64,000 nt of DNA. It comes from an uncultured Porphyromonadaceae bacterium (lineage in GTDB: Bacteria; Bacteroidota; Bacteroidia; Bacteroidales; Muribaculaceae). Under the pieces are notes generated by a model. That model was not told the DNA's origin. It saw only the letters and a program-made list of their open reading frames with translations, and did not search any database. The stretch is taken from contig CANPGB010000005.1 in the NCBI GenBank assembly GCA_947573485.1, positions 62,001 to 126,000 on the forward strand, in the 5' to 3' direction. Positions 42,753-50,857 of this stretch are shown here, in pieces (positions within the stretch are counted from its first letter, which is position 1; each line of letters opens with the position of its first letter). The position numbers and the translations under genes are program-made.

Positions 42753-44462
42753 TCAAGCTTTCTTCTGTACCTTTTCCCAGGTATCCTTCAGGGCAATGGT
42801 GCGGTTGAAAACGAGGTGGCCGGGCTTCGAATCGTAGTCGGGAGTAAAGTAGCCCACGCGCTGGAACTGCATCTTGGCACCCTGCTCCGCTATCGAGGCT
42901 GCATAAGGCTCGAGCTTGGCACCGGTGACCACCTTGAGCGACTCGGGGTTGAGCATCTCGCGGAAGTCGCGCTCTGTCTCGGCAGCGGGGTTCTCAACGT
43001 CGAAGAGACGGTCGTAGAGGCGCACCTCGGCGTCGACGGCGCTGTCGGCAGCCACCCAGTGCAGCGTACCTTTAACCTTGCGCGAAGCACCGGGCATACC
43101 GCTGAGGGTGTCGGGGTCATAGGAGCAGCGGAGCTCTGTGATATTTCCTTCGGCATCCTTGATAACCTCGTCGCACTTGATGATGTAGGCACCTTTGAGG
43201 CGCACTTCCGAGCCGGGAGCGAGACGGAAGAATTTCTTGGGAGGATTCTCCATGAAGTCGTCGCGCTCGATATATATTTCGCGCGAGAAAGGCATCTCAT
43301 GTACGCCGCCTTCGGGGTCCTCGGGGTTGTTCTCCATGGTCACGGTCTCGGTCTTACCCTCGGGATAGTTGGTGATAACCACTTTGAGGGGGTCGAGAAC
43401 GGCCATGACGCGTGTGGCGATGCGGTTGAGGTCGTCGCGCACGGCGTGCTCAAGGAGGCTCACGCTGTTGAGCGCCTCATATTTGGTGTAACCAATGGTG
43501 TCGATGAAGTTGCGGATAGCACGGGGGGTATAGCCACGGCGGCGCATACCCGAGATAGTCGGCATGCGGGGGTCGTCCCAACCGGCAACGAGACCTTCCT
43601 TGACGAGCTGCAGCAGTTTGCGCTTGCTCATCACGGTATAGGTGAGGTTGAGGCGGTTGAACTCAATCTGGCGCGGGCAGTAGGTTTCGTCGGCGAGTTC
43701 CTTTACGAAGTACTCGTAGAGTGGACGATGCACCACAAACTCAAGTGTGCATATCGAGTGGGTAACACCCTCGAAGTAGTCGCTCTGGCCATGGGCGAAG
43801 TCATACATGGGGTATACTTTCCATGTTGTGCCTGTGCGATGGTGGGGTGTCTTGATAATGCGGTACATGATAGGGTCGCGGAAGTGCATGTTGGGCGAAG
43901 TCATGTCGATTTTCGCACGCAGCACACGCGAACCCTCATCGAACTCGCCTGCGTTCATGCGCATGAAGAGATCGAGGTTCTCCTCGGGAGTGCGGTTGCG
44001 GTAGGGGCTCTCTGTACCGGGAGTGGTGGGAGTGCCTTTCTGACGGGCAATTTCCTCGCTCGACTGGTCATCGACATATGCCTTACCCTCTTTAATGAGG
44101 CGCACGGCCAGGTCGAAGAGTTGGGGGAAATAGTCGGAGGCATAGTATTCACGGTCGCCCCAGTCGAAACCGAGCCAGTGAATATCTTCGCGGATAGAGT
44201 CGACGTACTCCACGTCCTCTTTCACGGGGTTGGTGTCGTCGAAACGGAGATTGCAGGTGCCGCCGAATTTCTCGGCGACGCCGAAGTCCATGCAAATGGC
44301 CTTGGCATGACCTATATGAAGGTAACCGTTGGGCTCGGGCGGGAAACGTGTGCTTAGACGTCCGCCGTTCTTGCCTGCCTTGAGGTCGGCAAGCACTTCT
44401 TCTTCTACGAAGTTAAGGCCCTTTTCGGGAGTCACTTCCTGTGCTTCTTTTACTTCTGCCAT
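42753..44462 (-). CDS. glnS: Glutaminyl-tRNA synthetase
   Basis: A 569-residue class I aminoacyl-tRNA synthetase charging tRNA-Gln. The HIGH motif is in FPPEPNGYLHIGHAKAICMD and the KMSKS equivalent is VMSKRKLLQLVKEG. Specific GlnRS segments are NLRFDDTNPVKEDVEYVDSI, GWDDPRMPTISGMRRRGYTP and the two anticodon-binding beta barrels (about 345-560). The ATG at 44462 is preferred; a TTG 45 nt upstream is possible and would abut the lptB stop. Its presence suggests direct charging of tRNA-Gln in this organism. Confidence 0.97.
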   Translation of the reverse strand: MAEVKEAQEVTPEKGLNFVEEEVLADLKAGKNGGRLSTRFPPEPNGYLHIGHAKAICMDFGVAEKFGGTCNLRFDDTNPVKEDVEYVDSIREDIHWLGFDWGDREYYASDYFPQLFDLAVRLIKEGKAYVDDQSSEEIARQKGTPTTPGTESPYRNRTPEENLDLFMRMNAGEFDEGSRVLRAKIDMTSPNMHFRDPIMYRIIKTPHHRTGTTWKVYPMYDFAHGQSDYFEGVTHSICTLEFVVHRPLYEYFVKELADETYCPRQIEFNRLNLTYTVMSKRKLLQLVKEGLVAGWDDPRMPTISGMRRRGYTPRAIRNFIDTIGYTKYEALNSVSLLEHAVRDDLNRIATRVMAVLDPLKVVITNYPEGKTETVTMENNPEDPEGGVHEMPFSREIYIERDDFMENPPKKFFRLAPGSEVRLKGAYIIKCDEVIKDAEGNITELRCSYDPDTLSGMPGASRKVKGTLHWVAADSAVDAEVRLYDRLFDVENPAAETERDFREMLNPESLKVVTGAKLEPYAASIAEQGAKMQFQRVGYFTPDYDSKPGHLVFNRTIALKDTWEKVQKKA

Positions 44463-44503
44463 TGCTGTATGATGTGTGGTATTAATATTAGCTATATCGG
44501 TTT

Positions 44504-45391
44504 TCAACCAAGACGCTTGCGGTAGAACACAAAGTCGCGTCCGAGATATTTCTCGCGCACAATCTGGTTTTTGGCAAGCTCTTCGGAGGTTCCCTGGAAA
44601 AGGATGCGGCCCTCGAAGAGGAGATAGGCGCGGTCGGTGATTCGCAGTGTCTCCTGAGCGTTATGGTCGGTGATGAGTATTCCTATGTTTTTATCTTTCA
44701 GTTTGTAAACAATCGACTGTATATCTTCAACGGCGATAGGGTCGACGCCGGCGAAAGGTTCGTCGAGCATGATGAAACGGGGGTTGATAGCCAGGCATCG
44801 CGCAATCTCGGTACGACGGCGCTCGCCTCCCGAAAGCTGGTCGCCGAGGTTGCGGCGAACTTTCTGCAGGCGGAACTCGGCAATGAGGCTCTCGAGTTTG
44901 TCGCGCTGCTCTTCCTTGCTCATCTTCGTCATCTGGAGCACCGACTTGATATTGTCTTCAACGGTCATCTTGCGGAAGACCGAGGCCTCCTGGGCAAGGT
45001 AGCCGATGCCGTTCTGGGCGCGTTTGTACACCGGGTATTTTGTGATATTCATGTCGTCGATGAATATCTGACCCTCGTTAGGCTCCACAAGCCCCACGGT
45101 CATGTAGAAGGTGGTTGTCTTTCCGGCGCCGTTAGGCCCGAGCAGACCCACAATCTCGCCTTGCGTCACTTCAATGGAAACGTGGTTGGCCACGGTGCGC
45201 TTGCCGTATTTCTTGACGAGGTTATCGGTGCGGAGTACCGAGAGCTTTTTCTCTTCGGTGAGCACCTCGGCCTCTGCCACAGGCTCGCCGAGCTCATCGG
45301 TCACCTCAATATCCTCCGCCTCGATTTCGGTGAAAGGCGAGGGCACGGGAGTCTCATTTTCCTTCCCTGTATGTCGCGAAGTGATTCCCAT
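44504..45391 (-). CDS. lptB: LPS export ABC transporter ATP-binding protein LptB, extended N-terminus
   Basis: A 295-residue ABC ATPase that powers LPS extraction with LptFG. Walker A is [13 protein letters not shown], the signature [16 protein letters not shown], Walker [17 protein letters not shown] and the switch His in [11 protein letters not shown]. LptB is usually about 240 residues; here about 50 extra residues precede the domain, mostly acidic ([20 protein letters not shown]). The ATG at 45391 shares a base with the udk stop (TAATG). The extension is cytoplasmic and of unknown role. Confidence 0.95.
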   Translation of the reverse strand: MGITSRHTGKENETPVPSPFTEIEAEDIEVTDELGEPVAEAEVLTEEKKLSVLRTDNLVKKYGKRTVANHVSIEVTQGEIVGLLGPNGAGKTTTFYMTVGLVEPNEGQIFIDDMNITKYPVYKRAQNGIGYLAQEASVFRKMTVEDNIKSVLQMTKMSKEEQRDKLESLIAEFRLQKVRRNLGDQLSGGERRRTEIARCLAINPRFIMLDEPFAGVDPIAVEDIQSIVYKLKDKNIGILITDHNAQETLRITDRAYLLFEGRILFQGTSEELAKNQIVREKYLGRDFVFYRKRLG

Positions 45392-46032
45392 TAGCACTGA
45401 GTGGCCACGCCGCGGAGCTTGCCACGGTGCAGGCGGCTTTCGATATAGTCGGTAAGGAGGTTGATAGCCACGGTGTTGCTGCCACCCTGGGGCACAATGA
45501 GGTCGGCATATCGCTTGCTGGGCTCGATATACTGCATGTGCATGGGTTTGAGCACATCCTGGTAGCGGTTGATTACGATTTCGGGGGTGCGGCCTCGCTC
45601 AATGCAGTCGCGGGCTATAACGCGTATGAGGCGGTCGTCGGGGTCGGCGTCGACAAACACCTTGATGTCGAGCATGTCGCGTATCACCGGGTCGGTGAGC
45701 ACGAGGATACCTTCGACAATCACAACGTCGGAGGGCACCACCTCTACGGTCTCTTCCTGGCGGGTGCAGGTGAGGTACGAGTAGGTGGGCATCTGTATGG
45801 TCTTGCCCTCGCGAAGCTGCTTGAGGTGGTCAACGAGCAGAGTCCACTCAATGGCGGCAGGCTCGTCGAAGTTGATTTTGCTGCGCTCTTCGGGCGGAAT
45901 ATGGCTCGAATCCTTGTAGTAGGAGTCCTGAGGCATTACTGCAACTTCTCCGGCAGGGAAGCTGTTGATTATCTTGTTTACAACGGTGGTCTTACCGGAA
46001 CCGGTACCACCGGCTATACCGATGATTAACAT
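45391..46032 (-). CDS. udk: Uridine kinase
   Basis: A 213-residue P-loop kinase of the pyrimidine salvage pathway, phosphorylating uridine and cytidine. The P-loop is [20 protein letters not shown]; other landmarks are [49 protein letters not shown] and [13 protein letters not shown]. Length is typical. Its stop shares one base with the lptB start. It probably begins the udk-lptB-glnS-TPR-cdsA-DUF2027-EFR1 run. Confidence 0.96.
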   Translation of the reverse strand: MLIIGIAGGTGSGKTTVVNKIINSFPAGEVAVMPQDSYYKDSSHIPPEERSKINFDEPAAIEWTLLVDHLKQLREGKTIQMPTYSYLTCTRQEETVEVVPSDVVIVEGILVLTDPVIRDMLDIKVFVDADPDDRLIRVIARDCIERGRTPEIVINRYQDVLKPMHMQYIEPSKRYADLIVPQGGSNTVAINLLTDYIESRLHRGKLRGVATQC

Positions 46033-46099
46033 AGGTGCGTTTTCTTTGATTCTTTCAAAGGCACGAAGTTACGAATTTTCCGCCTAACGGCAAAAAAAA

Positions 46100-47515
46100 T
46101 CACAGACCGCGGCCGCGGAAGTATGCAAAAACCTCGCGCTGGATTTTGGAACCGAAGAAATAGTTACCGCCGATATACAGCGTGAGGCCAACGGCACTCT
46201 CCACTATCAGCTTTGCCCACGGGGCCTCGAAGAGCATTGAAGCGGCATACATCACGGGCACTATGACGAGGGTCTGAGCCACGTAAGGCGCCATGTCGGC
46301 GACAAAAGTACCGAGGCCTACCCGGGTATAGCGCACAACGGCCCACAGCGTGGCTGCCCATGAGAGTATGGTAGCCCCCAACTGCCCCCAAAGCAATATC
46401 TCAAGGCCATAAACGGGGTTGCCCGGAGTCTCCATGGCAATGAACGGAAGCGTGGCCACAAGCGCTACAACGGCGGCGGCATCACGGAGTATCTCAAGGC
46501 GGAGGATAGCGTTGCCGTGCCCGAGCGACAGCAGGTAGTTGCTATACAAACTGTTGAGCACCACAAAGATGCCACGCAGAAGCAGGAGCTGAAAGAGGAA
46601 AATCGAGGGGTCCCACTTCGTTCCGAACAGGGTGTGGAATACCGGCGTGGCCATGAGCATAAGCCCTATGAGCGAGGGGAAAAGCAGATAGGAGGTGAAG
46701 CGGTTCATCTTCGACACGAGCGAGGCGAACCGCGTGGCATCGTCCTGCACCGCCGATAGCGCCGGCAGGAACGACGAGGTAAGCACCTGCGACAGCGAAC
46801 TTATGCCCATTTTGCTCCACTTGTCGCTCTGCGTGTAATAGCCCAATGGTGCCAGACCCACACGGTTACCGATAAAGAAGGAGTATATGTTGAGAAAGAG
46901 GGTGTTGAGAAAAGAGGTGAGCATCATGCGCGACCCTATGTTGAAGTAGGAGCGCAGCACGCTCCACGAGAAGCGGAACAGAGGGCGCCAGCGGCTTGTT
47001 GTCCACAGCACGGCGCTCTTGCAGGCCGCTGTGACTATGGTTTGCCAGACTATGGCCCACGCGCCGAAGCCGGTTACTGCCAACGCTATGCCTGTAGCGC
47101 CGCCAAGAACGAGCCCTATGCTATTCGATGCCGCCACCATGCGCACGTCCATGGCCTTCATCAGTCTGTTGGTCTGCACGATAGCCGACGCATTGAGTAT
47201 CATCGATATGAAAATCACGCGGGAGAGGGGTATAAGGCGCCGGTCGCCCTGGAAGCAGTCGGCAATAAAAGGCGCGGCCACAAAGAGCACCGCATACATC
47301 ACCGTGGCAATCAGGAGGTTGAACCACAGAACGGTGGAGTAGTCGAGGCGCGTCGGACGCTTGCGCTGGATAAGTGCGTAGGAGAAACCGCTGTCTACAA
47401 GAAGCGATGCGAAGGCCTGGAAGACAAGCACGGCACCTACCATACCGAAATCTTCTTGCGAGAGCTCGCGGGCAAGCACAATGCCGGTGACCGCATAGAG
47501 CACTTGCGTGGCCAC
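46100..47515 (-). CDS. Polysaccharide flippase-like protein (MOP superfamily, WzxC-like)
   Basis: A membrane protein of at least 471 residues with 12-14 predicted helices, similar to lipid-linked oligosaccharide flippases for capsule, O-antigen or exopolysaccharide. Landmarks are IVLARELSQEDFGMVGAVLV, SGFSYALIQRKRPTRLDYST and the RFSWSVLRSYFNIGSRMM repeat. The GTG at 47515 is the first usual start codon, but the frame stays open up to a stop at 47579-47581 and encodes LKWNLIDRVATQV, the conserved amphipathic start of this family. The real start is therefore probably upstream, at a non-standard codon such as CTG at 47578. It lies 28 nt beyond the DUF2807 gene. Confidence 0.88.
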   Translation of the reverse strand: MATQVLYAVTGIVLARELSQEDFGMVGAVLVFQAFASLLVDSGFSYALIQRKRPTRLDYSTVLWFNLLIATVMYAVLFVAAPFIADCFQGDRRLIPLSRVIFISMILNASAIVQTNRLMKAMDVRMVAASNSIGLVLGGATGIALAVTGFGAWAIVWQTIVTAACKSAVLWTTSRWRPLFRFSWSVLRSYFNIGSRMMLTSFLNTLFLNIYSFFIGNRVGLAPLGYYTQSDKWSKMGISSLSQVLTSSFLPALSAVQDDATRFASLVSKMNRFTSYLLFPSLIGLMLMATPVFHTLFGTKWDPSIFLFQLLLLRGIFVVLNSLYSNYLLSLGHGNAILRLEILRDAAAVVALVATLPFIAMETPGNPVYGLEILLWGQLGATILSWAATLWAVVRYTRVGLGTFVADMAPYVAQTLVIVPVMYAASMLFEAPWAKLIVESAVGLTLYIGGNYFFGSKIQREVFAYFRGRGL

Positions 47516-47606
47516 GCGGTCAATAAGGTTCCACTTCAGCGAGTGGGCGGTTCGTGTCTTAAGATTTCGTGATACCAGTTATGCGATTGGTTTTAGGCGG
47601 GTTATA

Positions 47607-48338
47607 TTATTTTTTTGTGAGAAGTTTCTCGTTATGCACTTCGGGAGTGCAGGGGCTTGTCTTGACCCCTATGCTACGGTTCGTAATCTTGCCGGGAGCG
47701 TCGTGATAGATAACGGTGCCTGATCCGGCACCGAACACTTTAAGCTGCTCGGTGGCAACGCAATCAACATTTCCGGACCCGAAAACGAAGCACTTTACCT
47801 GCTCGGCCTGCAGCCCGGAGGCATCGATAGGGCCGGAGCCCACATTGCTGTATGAAGCCTTGGGGGCCTTGCCGTCGACGGTTATGCTGCCATGTCCGGC
47901 AGTGACACCGGCTTCGAGACTGGCCGCATCAACATTGTGTACCACAAGGTTGCCGTTACCTATCTGTTTGGCTTTGAATTGATTGACAGGAACATCGAGA
48001 TAGACCGTCAATGTCGAGTCGCCGCTGTTCTCGCAGCGCCGCAGCGAGGCCGAGTAAACCACAACAAGAGGCACTCCCTCGACGGGACTCTCATCGGCAT
48101 CGGTCTGTATAGTAAGCTTTTCGGCATTGTTGCTGAACATTATCCGCGATGCAATCTCGGGTTCGCAAGTGAAAATAGCCCACCCTGCCGAGTCGGGGCG
48201 GCAATGATATTCAACGTTTACCCCGTCGACCACCGTGAGCTCACAGAAATTCTGAACGTTGAGCTTGTAATCGGCGGGCTGGGCTACCGCGGCAAGAACC
48301 GCGGCGGCAAGCATAATAGTGAAGATAAATCGTTTCAT
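47607..48338 (-). CDS. DUF2807 (GIN-domain) secreted protein
   Basis: A 243-residue exported protein. The signal peptide is about residues 1-19 (VLAAVAQ). The mature part is a right-handed beta-helix-like GIN domain: FCELTVVDGVNVEYHC, LTVYLDVPVNQFKAKQIGNG, then short repeats such as SLEAGVTAGHGSITVDGKA, YSNVGSGPIDASGL and KCFVFGSGNVDCVA, each with a G-S-G turn. Such proteins are common on Bacteroidota surfaces with unknown function. It lies 20 nt after dusB and before the flippase gene. Confidence 0.85.
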   Translation of the reverse strand: MKRFIFTIMLAAAVLAAVAQPADYKLNVQNFCELTVVDGVNVEYHCRPDSAGWAIFTCEPEIASRIMFSNNAEKLTIQTDADESPVEGVPLVVVYSASLRRCENSGDSTLTVYLDVPVNQFKAKQIGNGNLVVHNVDAASLEAGVTAGHGSITVDGKAPKASYSNVGSGPIDASGLQAEQVKCFVFGSGNVDCVATEQLKVFGAGSGTVIYHDAPGKITNRSIGVKTSPCTPEVHNEKLLTKK

Positions 48339-48358
48339 ATCGCTGTAGATTTTTACAG

Positions 48359-49354
48359 TTACTCCGCGCTGAGCGAAGGTATTATATCGTTTTCGACTGT
48401 AGCGAGGATAGCCTCGAGCTCATCGAGGGTCGACGCCTTGAGCATGGCGATGCGCGTGGGGCGGAACGAGGGAATGCTCTTGAAGAGCGGCGAGGCCGCC
48501 AGGTGGCGTCGTATGTGGAGGATTCCGCGGTACTCGTCGATACGCTCCACACTCTCGCGGATCTGACGCCTGAGAAGTGCGAATTTTTCAGCCACGGAAA
48601 CCTCGGGTACCTTACCCTCGCGAAGCAGACCTGTCATTTCTCTGAAAATCCAGGGAGCTCCGATTGACGCGCGACCGACCATTACTCCGTCGACATTATA
48701 ACGCTCGAACGCCTCCACAAGTTTTTCGGGTGTGGTAATATCGCCGTTGCCAATCACCGGAATTTTAAGACGCGGATTAGCCTTTACACGCCCAATCTCT
48801 TCCCAATCGGCCTCGCCTGTATACATCTGCGAGCGGGTGCGGCCGTGCACTGTCAGAGCCTGTATGCCGCAATCCTGAAGCTGCTCGGCGAGGTTAACGA
48901 TAATCTTGGAGTTGCAATCCCAGCCAAGACGGGTCTTGACGGTCACCGGCACCTTCACGGCATCTACCACGGCGCGCGTGATCTCGAGCATGCGGGGTAT
49001 GTCGCGCAGCATGCCGGCGCCGGCGCCTTTGCCGGCCACCTTCTTCACAGGGCAACCGAAGTTGATGTCGAGAATATCGGGGCCGGCTTCCTCCACAATC
49101 TTGGCGGCCTCCACCATCGGACCCACCTCGCGGCCATATATCTGTATGGCGGTGGGGCGCTCGCCTTCGGCGATGTGAAGCTTGCGGGTGGTGGCGGCTA
49201 TGTTGCGTATGAGGGCGTCGGCCGACACAAATTCAGTGTAGGTCATGTCGGCACCCTGCTCCTTGCATATCAAGCGGAACGAGGCATCGGTTACATCTTC
49301 CATCGGAGCAAGCATCACGGGGCGCTCACCTAAATCTACTTGGCCTATTTTCAT
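48359..49354 (-). CDS. dusB: tRNA-dihydrouridine synthase
   Basis: A 331-residue FMN enzyme reducing uridines in tRNA to dihydrouridine with NAD(P)H. The TIM barrel shows VMLAPMEDVTDASFRLIC, the catalytic Cys in DINFGCPVKKVAGKGAGAG, KTRLGWDCNSK, ALTVHGRTRSQMYTGEADW, IPVIGNGDI and DGVMVGRASIGAPWIFRE. The C-terminal helical tRNA-binding domain is complete. DusB type is favoured by overall similarity. Its -7 promoter element is at 49388-49395. Confidence 0.93.
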   Translation of the reverse strand: MKIGQVDLGERPVMLAPMEDVTDASFRLICKEQGADMTYTEFVSADALIRNIAATTRKLHIAEGERPTAIQIYGREVGPMVEAAKIVEEAGPDILDINFGCPVKKVAGKGAGAGMLRDIPRMLEITRAVVDAVKVPVTVKTRLGWDCNSKIIVNLAEQLQDCGIQALTVHGRTRSQMYTGEADWEEIGRVKANPRLKIPVIGNGDITTPEKLVEAFERYNVDGVMVGRASIGAPWIFREMTGLLREGKVPEVSVAEKFALLRRQIRESVERIDEYRGILHIRRHLAASPLFKSIPSFRPTRIAMLKASTLDELEAILATVENDIIPSLSAE

Positions 49355-49387
49355 TGCGGGGGAAATGTGTTTTTACGATTGCGGGTG

Positions 49388-49395
49388 CAAAGTTA
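49388..49395 (-). promoter_or_regulatory. -7 element for dusB
   Basis: TAACTTTG on the minus strand, 34 nt before the dusB ATG. A clear -33 element is not visible. Confidence 0.55.
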
Positions 49396-49460
49396 AGTAA
49401 AAAGATATAGCGCCGGAAGCGATTAAGAACTTTTGACTAAAAAACTATCTCATGAGGACT

Positions 49461-49488
49461 AAAAAAGCCCTTTTGCGGCACAAAAGGG
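49461..49488 (-). terminator. Second terminator of the candidate small RNA
   Basis: An 8-bp perfect stem (49468-49475 with 49481-49488) is followed on the minus strand by CTTTTTT. It lies between the small RNA and dusB. Confidence 0.8.
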
Positions 49489-49496
49489 GTAAAAAC

Positions 49497-49562
49497 AAAA
49501 AAAAATTACTCGTCGTCACGACGAATAATCTTTTCACCTTAAATCTAATACCATGAAAAACT
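49497..49562 (-). ncRNA. Candidate small RNA between glycerate kinase and dusB genes
   Basis: On the minus strand a -7 box (49567-49574) is followed by about 30 nt of unstructured sequence and then a hairpin (49505-49529; 6-bp core plus a 4-bp outer helix) and nine Ts, a textbook intrinsic terminator. This defines an RNA of roughly 65 nt, or about 100 nt if it reads through to the second terminator at 49461-49488. The plus-strand ATG at 49553 opens only three codons and the minus strand has no convincing frame. Together with the promoters this explains the gene-free stretch 49355-49662. Whether it acts in trans or is an attenuated leader of dusB is open. Confidence 0.6.
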
Positions 49563-49566
49563 GATG

Positions 49567-49574
49567 CAAAGTTA
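49567..49574 (-). promoter_or_regulatory. -7 element of the candidate small RNA
   Basis: TATAACTTTGC on the minus strand contains TAACTTTG. The nearest TTG upstream is 16 nt away (49591-49593), shorter than the usual 19-20. Confidence 0.5.
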
Positions 49575-49662
49575 TAGCTTTTATGTTATACAACATACTT
49601 TTCGAGCAGAAAAATTCATCGCGTTAGCATTGTTTAACATTTGAGGGGTGCGCCATAGACTT

Positions 49663-50793
49663 TTATCCCAATTTCATCTCCTTTTTAAGAACACGCTCAG
49701 CAGCTCGTGAAATATTGCAAACGGCAACCTCGGGGCGCATTGCAATTTCGAGTGGCTGCGAAGAAGGTGTGGCAGCCACCACGGTACAAAACCCGGCTTG
49801 GAGCAGCTCGGCCTCATCGGCAATGGCTCCGCCAATGGCAACCGCGGGCACTCCTGCACGGCGAGCGGCAGTCAGGATAGCAAAAGGAGCCTTACCCTGA
49901 AGTGTGGTGCGGTCTACTCTGCCCTCTCCCGTGAATACCAGTGAGGCACCGGCGAGGCGCTCCTCCAGGCGCGAGGCATGCAGCACTGCCTCGGCTCCTG
50001 AGTCCATTTCCGCTCCGAGGAAGGTGGCAAGCGCATAACCTATGCCACCTCCGGCACCCGCTCCGGGCATCGCGGCCTTATCGGGATAACCGCAGGCGCG
50101 GGCAGCCGCAGCAAGTGAGGCAAGTCCGCGGTCGAGCTCAGCCACTTCGGCAGGCGGTGCTCCTTTCTGAGGACCGAAAAGCGCGGCTGCCCCCGAGGCT
50201 CCGCACAGCGGGCTCTCCACGTCGTGATATGCAGTAAATCGCACCCCGTCGGCCAAACCCTCGGGCTTCTCTATCCGGCAGATGTGCGATAAAATCTCCG
50301 CCCCGCCTTCAAGCTTATTGCCCTGTCCGTCGTAGAAGCGGAAGCCAAGAGCTCGCAGCATGCCGGTGCCACCGTCGACGGTCGCCGTGCCGCCTATACA
50401 TATAATAATGTGTCGGCAGCCCAAGCCCAAGGCATGCACAATTTGCTCTCCTGTGCCAAACGACGATAATTTCAACGGGTGCCGAAGCTCCTCTTCAACT
50501 AATGGCAAACCCGAAGCCGCTGCGGTCTCTATCACGGCAGTGCTGCCGTCGGCGCTCACACCCATGGGAGTGTCTATAAGCCGTCCGGCCGGGTCGGCAG
50601 CCTTGCAATAAATGGTGCTGCAGCCGAGGGCGTCGCCAAGAGCGTCGAGCGTCCCCTCGCCACCGTCGGCAACGGGCACACAGTCTATTTGCGCCTTCGG
50701 GCAGGCACGGAGCACCCCTTCGGCCACGGCAGCGTTAGCCTGCCGCGATGTGAGCGAACCTTTGAAGGAGTCACAAGCTACTACTATCTTCAT
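49663..50793 (-). CDS. Glycerate kinase
   Basis: A 376-residue kinase of the GlxK/GarK family that phosphorylates D-glycerate (to 2- or 3-phosphoglycerate). The N-terminus KIVVACDSFKGSLTSRQAN is the family signature, followed by CVPVADGGEGTLDAL, ETAAASGLPLV, IICIGGTATVDGGTGMLRAL, GAGAGGGIGYALATFLGAE and VFTGEGRVDRTTLQGKAP. The ATG at 50793 is used because the upstream extension has no family similarity. It is separated from the MFS gene by a strong terminator, so it may have its own promoter. Confidence 0.95.
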   Translation of the reverse strand: MKIVVACDSFKGSLTSRQANAAVAEGVLRACPKAQIDCVPVADGGEGTLDALGDALGCSTIYCKAADPAGRLIDTPMGVSADGSTAVIETAAASGLPLVEEELRHPLKLSSFGTGEQIVHALGLGCRHIIICIGGTATVDGGTGMLRALGFRFYDGQGNKLEGGAEILSHICRIEKPEGLADGVRFTAYHDVESPLCGASGAAALFGPQKGAPPAEVAELDRGLASLAAAARACGYPDKAAMPGAGAGGGIGYALATFLGAEMDSGAEAVLHASRLEERLAGASLVFTGEGRVDRTTLQGKAPFAILTAARRAGVPAVAIGGAIADEAELLQAGFCTVVAATPSSQPLEIAMRPEVAVCNISRAAERVLKKEMKLG

Positions 50794-50801
50794 ATCTCTA
50801 T

Positions 50802-50836
50802 AAAAAAGCAGCCCCGATACACTCACCGAGGCTGCT
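50802..50836 (-). terminator. Terminator after the MFS transporter gene
   Basis: A 10-bp stem (50807-50816 with 50827-50836, one G-U pair) is followed on the minus strand by TTTTTT. It separates the transporter from glycerate kinase. Confidence 0.85.
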
Positions 50837-50857
50837 GATATGCGGTAATAAATAATA

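Noticed and set aside
42735-44357. 540-codon plus-strand frame opposite glnS
   Set aside because: Shadow frame of a certain tRNA synthetase gene; no motifs, and the composition is that of a reversed frame.
49505-49529. Hairpin as a CRISPR or repeat unit
   Set aside because: It occurs once, with a T tract on one side; an intrinsic terminator explains it better.
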